Below, in pieces: positions 21,953-24,531 of a DNA stretch of 24,531 nt. The translations under genes and the position numbers were made by a program. Source of the DNA: JAOUEA01 sp035711865 (lineage in GTDB: Bacteria; Actinomycetota; UBA4738; HRBIN12). Where the stretch lies: contig DASTBT010000137.1 of assembly GCA_035711865.1 (NCBI GenBank), forward strand, positions 1 to 24,531. The letters are read 5' to 3'. The notes beneath the pieces were generated by a model. That model was not told where the DNA came from and did no database searches. It saw only the letters and a list, made by a program, of their open reading frames with translations. The first letter of the stretch is position 1. Each line of letters opens with the position of its first letter.

Positions 21953-22993
21953 ATGACGCACGAGCCCGTGGACTCCGACCCCGATTTCTGGCCGCACACC
22001 CTCTCGAGGCTCGTGCGGCACGAGGCCCTCGAAGCCGACGAGGCGGCCGAGGCGATGCGCAGGGTGATGGCCGGCGAGGCCACGCCCGGTCAGGTCGGTG
22101 GCTTGCTCATGGCGTTGCGCACCAAGGGCGAGACCGCCGACGAGGTCGAGGGGTTGGCCCGCACGATGCTCGAGTTCGCGAACCCGGTGCGGGCGCCGGC
22201 ACCGGTGGTCGACATCGTCGGCACCGGGGGCGACCGGAGTGGCACGTTCAACATCTCGACGGCGTCGGCGATCGTGGTGGCGGGGGCGGGGGTGCCCGTG
22301 GCCAAGCACGGGAATCGTGCAGCGAGCTCGAACTGCGGCTCCGCGGACGTGCTGGAGGCTCTCGGGGTCACGATCGATCTCGACGCAGCGGGCGTGGAGT
22401 CGTGCCTCGCCGAAACCGGACTGGCATTCCTGTTCGCCCCGATGTTCCACCCGGCCATGGCTCACGCCGGGCCGGTGCGGCGGGAGCTTCGCGTGCCGAC
22501 CGTGTTCAATTTCCTGGGGCCGCTCACGAACCCGGCGCGGCCGTTCGCGCAGGCGGTCGGGTGCTCCGATCCCCACATGCTGCCGCTGATGGCCGAGGTG
22601 CTCGCGCGCCGCGGGACTCGTGCCGTGCTGTTCCGGGGGGAGGACGGGCTCGACGAGCTGACCACGACCGGGCCCTCGACCGTCTTCCGGGTGGCCGACG
22701 GCGAGGCGAACGAGACCAGGGTGGATCCGGCCGACCTCGGGTTCTCACGGGCGACCCTCGACGACCTGCAAGGCGGCGACGCGGGGTCCTCGGCCGAGAT
22801 CGTGCGCGCGCTGCTCGCGGGCGAACCCGGGCCCAAGCGCGACGTGGTGCTGCTGAACGCCGGGGCCGCGCTGGAGGTCGCCGGGCGCAGCGATGGCCTC
22901 GAGGAAGGCGTGGCGCTGGCGGCCGAGACGATCGACTCGGGGGCCGCGGCCGCCGTGCTCGAGCGCTGGGTCGCCCGGAGCGTCAGCCGGTAG
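21953..22993 (+). CDS. trpD: Anthranilate phosphoribosyltransferase
   Basis: It joins anthranilate to PRPP, the second step of the tryptophan branch. The 346-residue protein has the family's phosphate-binding loop VDIVGTGGDRSGTFNIST (86-103), KHGNRAASSNCGSADVLEALG (118-138), RRELRVPTVFNFLGPLTNPA (176-195) and the metal-binding GLDELT (Asp234, Glu235). I chose the ATG at 21953; longer in-frame readings run back through the tRNA gene and cannot be real. There is no ribosome site, but a TAGCGT box lies 8 bases upstream, suggesting a leaderless mRNA. It stands apart from other trp genes. The nearest partner is dcd, 12 bases downstream. Confidence 0.93.
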   Translation: MTHEPVDSDPDFWPHTLSRLVRHEALEADEAAEAMRRVMAGEATPGQVGGLLMALRTKGETADEVEGLARTMLEFANPVRAPAPVVDIVGTGGDRSGTFNISTASAIVVAGAGVPVAKHGNRAASSNCGSADVLEALGVTIDLDAAGVESCLAETGLAFLFAPMFHPAMAHAGPVRRELRVPTVFNFLGPLTNPARPFAQAVGCSDPHMLPLMAEVLARRGTRAVLFRGEDGLDELTTTGPSTVFRVADGEANETRVDPADLGFSRATLDDLQGGDAGSSAEIVRALLAGEPGPKRDVVLLNAGAALEVAGRSDGLEEGVALAAETIDSGAAAAVLERWVARSVSR

Positions 22994-22996
22994 CAT
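22991..22996 (+). promoter_or_regulatory. Putative -10 box of dcd, overlapping the trpD stop codon
   Basis: TAGCAT ends 9 bases before the dcd ATG; its first three bases are the trpD stop codon. No ribosome site lies in the 12-base gap. If real, dcd has its own leaderless promoter as well as possible read-through from trpD. Confidence 0.3.
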
Positions 22997-23005
22997 CAGC
23001 GCCCG

Positions 23006-23572
23006 ATGATCCTGTCCGACCGCACGATCCGCGAGGAGATCGACGCCGGGCGCATCGTGATCGATCCGTTCGACGAACGCTGCATCCAGCCGTCGTCGGT
23101 CGACCTGCACGTCGACTCGCAGTTCAGGGTGTTCGCGAACAACCGCTACCCGTACATCGACGTGAAGCAGGAGCAGCCCGACCTCACCGAGCTCGTCGAG
23201 ACGAAGCCGGACGAGGCGTTCATCCTGCATCCGGGTGAGTTCGTGCTCGGGTCGACGCTGGAGCGCGTCGCCCTGCCGAACGACCTCGTCGCGCGGCTCG
23301 AGGGCAAGTCCTCGCTCGGCCGGCTCGGCCTGCTGATCCACTCGACGGCCGGCTACGTCGACCCCGGCTGGGACGGCTACCTCACGCTCGAGCTCAGCAA
23401 CGTCGCGAACCTGCCGATCACGCTGTACCCGGGCATGAAGATCGGGCAGATCAGCTTCTTCAGGCTCACGACCGAGGCCGAGGCTCCGTACGGTTCGGCG
23501 GGCAACAAGTATCAGGGCCAGCGGGGCCCCACGCCGAGCCGGTTCTTCCGCGACTTCAGCGAAGGCTCGTAG
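23006..23572 (+). CDS. dcd: dCTP deaminase, probably bifunctional dCTP deaminase/dUTPase
   Basis: It supplies dUMP for thymidylate synthesis by deaminating dCTP and, in the bifunctional type, cleaving the dUTP formed. The 188-residue protein has MILSDRTIREEI, QPSSVDLHV, LHPGEFVLGSTLE, the phosphate-binding EGKSSLGRLGLL (99-110), HSTAGYVDPGWDGYLTLELSN with the expected catalytic Glu129, and PYGSAGNKYQGQRGPTPSR at the C-terminus. HSTAG (with Thr114-Ala115) matches the M. tuberculosis and archaeal bifunctional enzymes rather than the E. coli TAHRIDPGW form. The ATG is at 23006 without a ribosome site. It converges with the response regulator at 23578, with five bases between them. Confidence 0.93.
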   Translation: MILSDRTIREEIDAGRIVIDPFDERCIQPSSVDLHVDSQFRVFANNRYPYIDVKQEQPDLTELVETKPDEAFILHPGEFVLGSTLERVALPNDLVARLEGKSSLGRLGLLIHSTAGYVDPGWDGYLTLELSNVANLPITLYPGMKIGQISFFRLTTEAEAPYGSAGNKYQGQRGPTPSRFFRDFSEGS

Positions 23573-23577
23573 CGAGG

Positions 23578-24252
23578 CTAGTCGTTGACCGCGAGGGCGC
23601 CCGGTATCGGGCCGACGCCCATCTGCACGGCCATCATCGCGGCCTGCGTGCGGTTCGTGACCCCGAGCTTGCGGAAGATCGCCGCCAGGTGGGCCTTGAC
23701 CGTCTTCTCCGACAGGAAGAGCGACTGCGCGATCTCGCGGTTCGATCGCCCCTCGGCGAGCTGGGCCAGGATGTCGTTCTCGCGCTGGGTCAGGTTGAAC
23801 TCGTTGCGACGGCCGTTGTCGTTCGTGCCGCCTCCCTGCTGCTCGTCGAAGAGGTTCTGGATCACCCGGGGACTGAGCACGTTGCCGCTGCCCGACATCG
23901 CCACGTTGATCGCCTGGGAGAGGTCCTCGGGCGTGGCGTCCTTGAGGAGGTACCCGGCGGCCCCGTCGGCGAGGGCGCGTTTCACGTACGGCGCGTTCTC
24001 GTAGGTCGAGAGCATGATCACCGGCATGTCCGGCCACTCGGCCTTCACAGCGCGCAACAGCTCGAGGCCGTCGAGATCCGGCATCCGCACGTCGACGAGG
24101 GCGAGATCGATCTTCGTCCCGCTCCTCAGCACGTCGAGAGCCACGGCGGAGCTTTCCGCTTCGACGACGTCCGCGTCCGAGAAGCCTTCCTTCACCACGT
24201 AACCCATGCCACGGCGCACGAGTGCGTGGTCGTCCACGATCATGATCCTCAT
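23578..24252 (-). CDS. NarL/FixJ-family response regulator
   Basis: This is a 224-residue response regulator. The receiver (1-120) has Asp7/Asp8, phospho-acceptor Asp54 in LALVDVRMPDLDG, Thr in MLSTYEN and Lys in LLKDATPED. A Gly/Asn-rich hinge (QQGGGTNDNGRRNE, about 147-160) joins it to the LuxR helix-turn-helix (LTQRENDILAQLAEGRSNREIAQSLFLSEKTVKAHL). The ATG at 24252 overlaps the stop of the upstream kinase as ATGA and has GGAGGAGAG at good distance, so the two are a coupled pair. It ends with TAG close to the convergent dcd. The target is unknown. Confidence 0.93.
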   Translation of the reverse strand: MRIMIVDDHALVRRGMGYVVKEGFSDADVVEAESSAVALDVLRSGTKIDLALVDVRMPDLDGLELLRAVKAEWPDMPVIMLSTYENAPYVKRALADGAAGYLLKDATPEDLSQAINVAMSGSGNVLSPRVIQNLFDEQQGGGTNDNGRRNEFNLTQRENDILAQLAEGRSNREIAQSLFLSEKTVKAHLAAIFRKLGVTNRTQAAMMAVQMGVGPIPGALAVND

Positions 24253-24531
24253 CTGCTCTCTCCTCCGACGGGGAGCACGGCGATCACGCGGACGCCGTGC
24301 CCGGGGGTCGACTCGATCTCGATCGAGCCGCCGATCTCGTGTACGCGGGTGTGCAGCAAACGGAGCCCGAAGTGCGGGTCGTTGTCGGTCACCGCGGCGA
24401 TGCCTCGGCCTCGGTCGGTGACCTCGACACGAAGCGCGCCGGGTTCGCACGCGACCTTCACGCTCACGTCCTTCGAGCCCGAGTGCTTGGCGGCGTTGGC
24501 CAGCGATTCCGCCACGACGCCGTGCGCGGCC
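24249..24531 (-). CDS. NarL-system histidine kinase, C-terminal fragment (cut by window edge)
   Basis: Only the last 93 codons are present; the reading frame stays open to the right edge. They encode most of a HATPase_c domain: N-box VVAESLANAAKHSGSK, G1 box VTDRGRGIAA, then FGLRLLHTRVHEIGGSIEIESTPGHGVRVIAVLP, as in LiaS/DesK/NarX-type kinases. A GTG inside the window could be read as a start but would cut off half the N-box helix, so it is not the true beginning. The sensor region lies outside the window. The stop overlaps the response-regulator start (ATGA). Confidence 0.9.
   Translation of the reverse strand, partial: AAHGVVAESLANAAKHSGSKDVSVKVACEPGALRVEVTDRGRGIAAVTDNDPHFGLRLLHTRVHEIGGSIEIESTPGHGVRVIAVLPVGGESR

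Noticed and set aside
24249..24515. A complete 88-residue protein starting at the GTG at 24515
   Set aside because: The frame stays open and coding-like up to the window edge, and the GTG falls inside the conserved N-box helix. It is the end of a larger kinase.
1..24531. Mobile elements, prophage, CRISPR array, toxin-antitoxin or defence genes
   Set aside because: No transposase, integrase, direct-repeat/spacer pattern or recognisable toxin or nuclease defence gene is present, and base composition is even. The one tRNA shows no attachment-site repeat beside it.

Overview
This is a high-GC chromosomal window with strong codon-position bias. GTG starts are frequent, and most neighbouring genes overlap by one to eight bases. 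The gene content points to an actinomycete: rpsF-ssb-rpsR-rplI followed by dnaB, a Dcd protein very like the mycobacterial one, two actinobacterial-type membrane glycosyltransferases, and a menaquinone pathway. I cannot place it below phylum. The menB product looks like the E. coli type rather than the M. tuberculosis type, so a lineage outside the mycobacterial group is likely. Apart from its cut ends it reads as a core region: I see no insertion sequence, prophage, CRISPR array or plasmid gene.

Layout. 1-2692 (minus): a NarL-type response regulator and a large membrane histidine kinase whose 3' end lies outside the window. 2786-5184 (minus): two coupled polytopic mannosyltransferase-like proteins (PIG-V-like and GT87). 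5265-8348 (plus): a MerR-family regulator with two MerR-like domains, then menG, menF and a small four-helix membrane protein. 8355-12510 (minus): a two-helix membrane protein, then menD, menA and menB (transcribed menB-menA-menD). 12636-13823 (plus): menE, divergent from menB. 13837-14385 (minus): a small secreted protein. 14685-16866 (minus): panB, a histidine kinase with no sensor domain, and a NarL-type regulator. 17071-18718 (plus): rpsF-ssb-rpsR-rplI, with a HAD phosphatase convergent to it. 19668-21751 (plus): dnaB-nth, preceded by a cluster of DnaA-box-like sites. 21778-21848 (minus): tRNA-Gly(CCC). 21953-23572 (plus): trpD and dcd. 23578-24531 (minus): a third NarL-type regulator and the end of its kinase, cut by the right edge.

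How the genes work together. MenF, MenD, MenE, MenB, MenA and MenG cover six steps from chorismate to menaquinone. The steps usually done by MenH, MenC and the DHNA-CoA thioesterase are not encoded here. The MerR regulator is translationally coupled to menG and is the obvious candidate to control that arm. The ribosomal/ssb/dnaB block is the usual translation-replication cluster. Three separate NarL-type two-component systems in 24.5 kb is the most unusual density of regulators here.

The best leads for new biology are: the double-MerR regulator at the head of a menaquinone operon; the sensorless HisKA kinase paired with a NarL regulator and sitting 9 bases behind panB; the DnaA-box-like cluster before dnaB; repeated TAGnnT boxes 7-9 bases upstream of start codons (apparent leaderless promoters); and three small uncharacterised envelope or secreted proteins around the men genes. 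Functional statements come from reading motifs by eye. No database search was possible.
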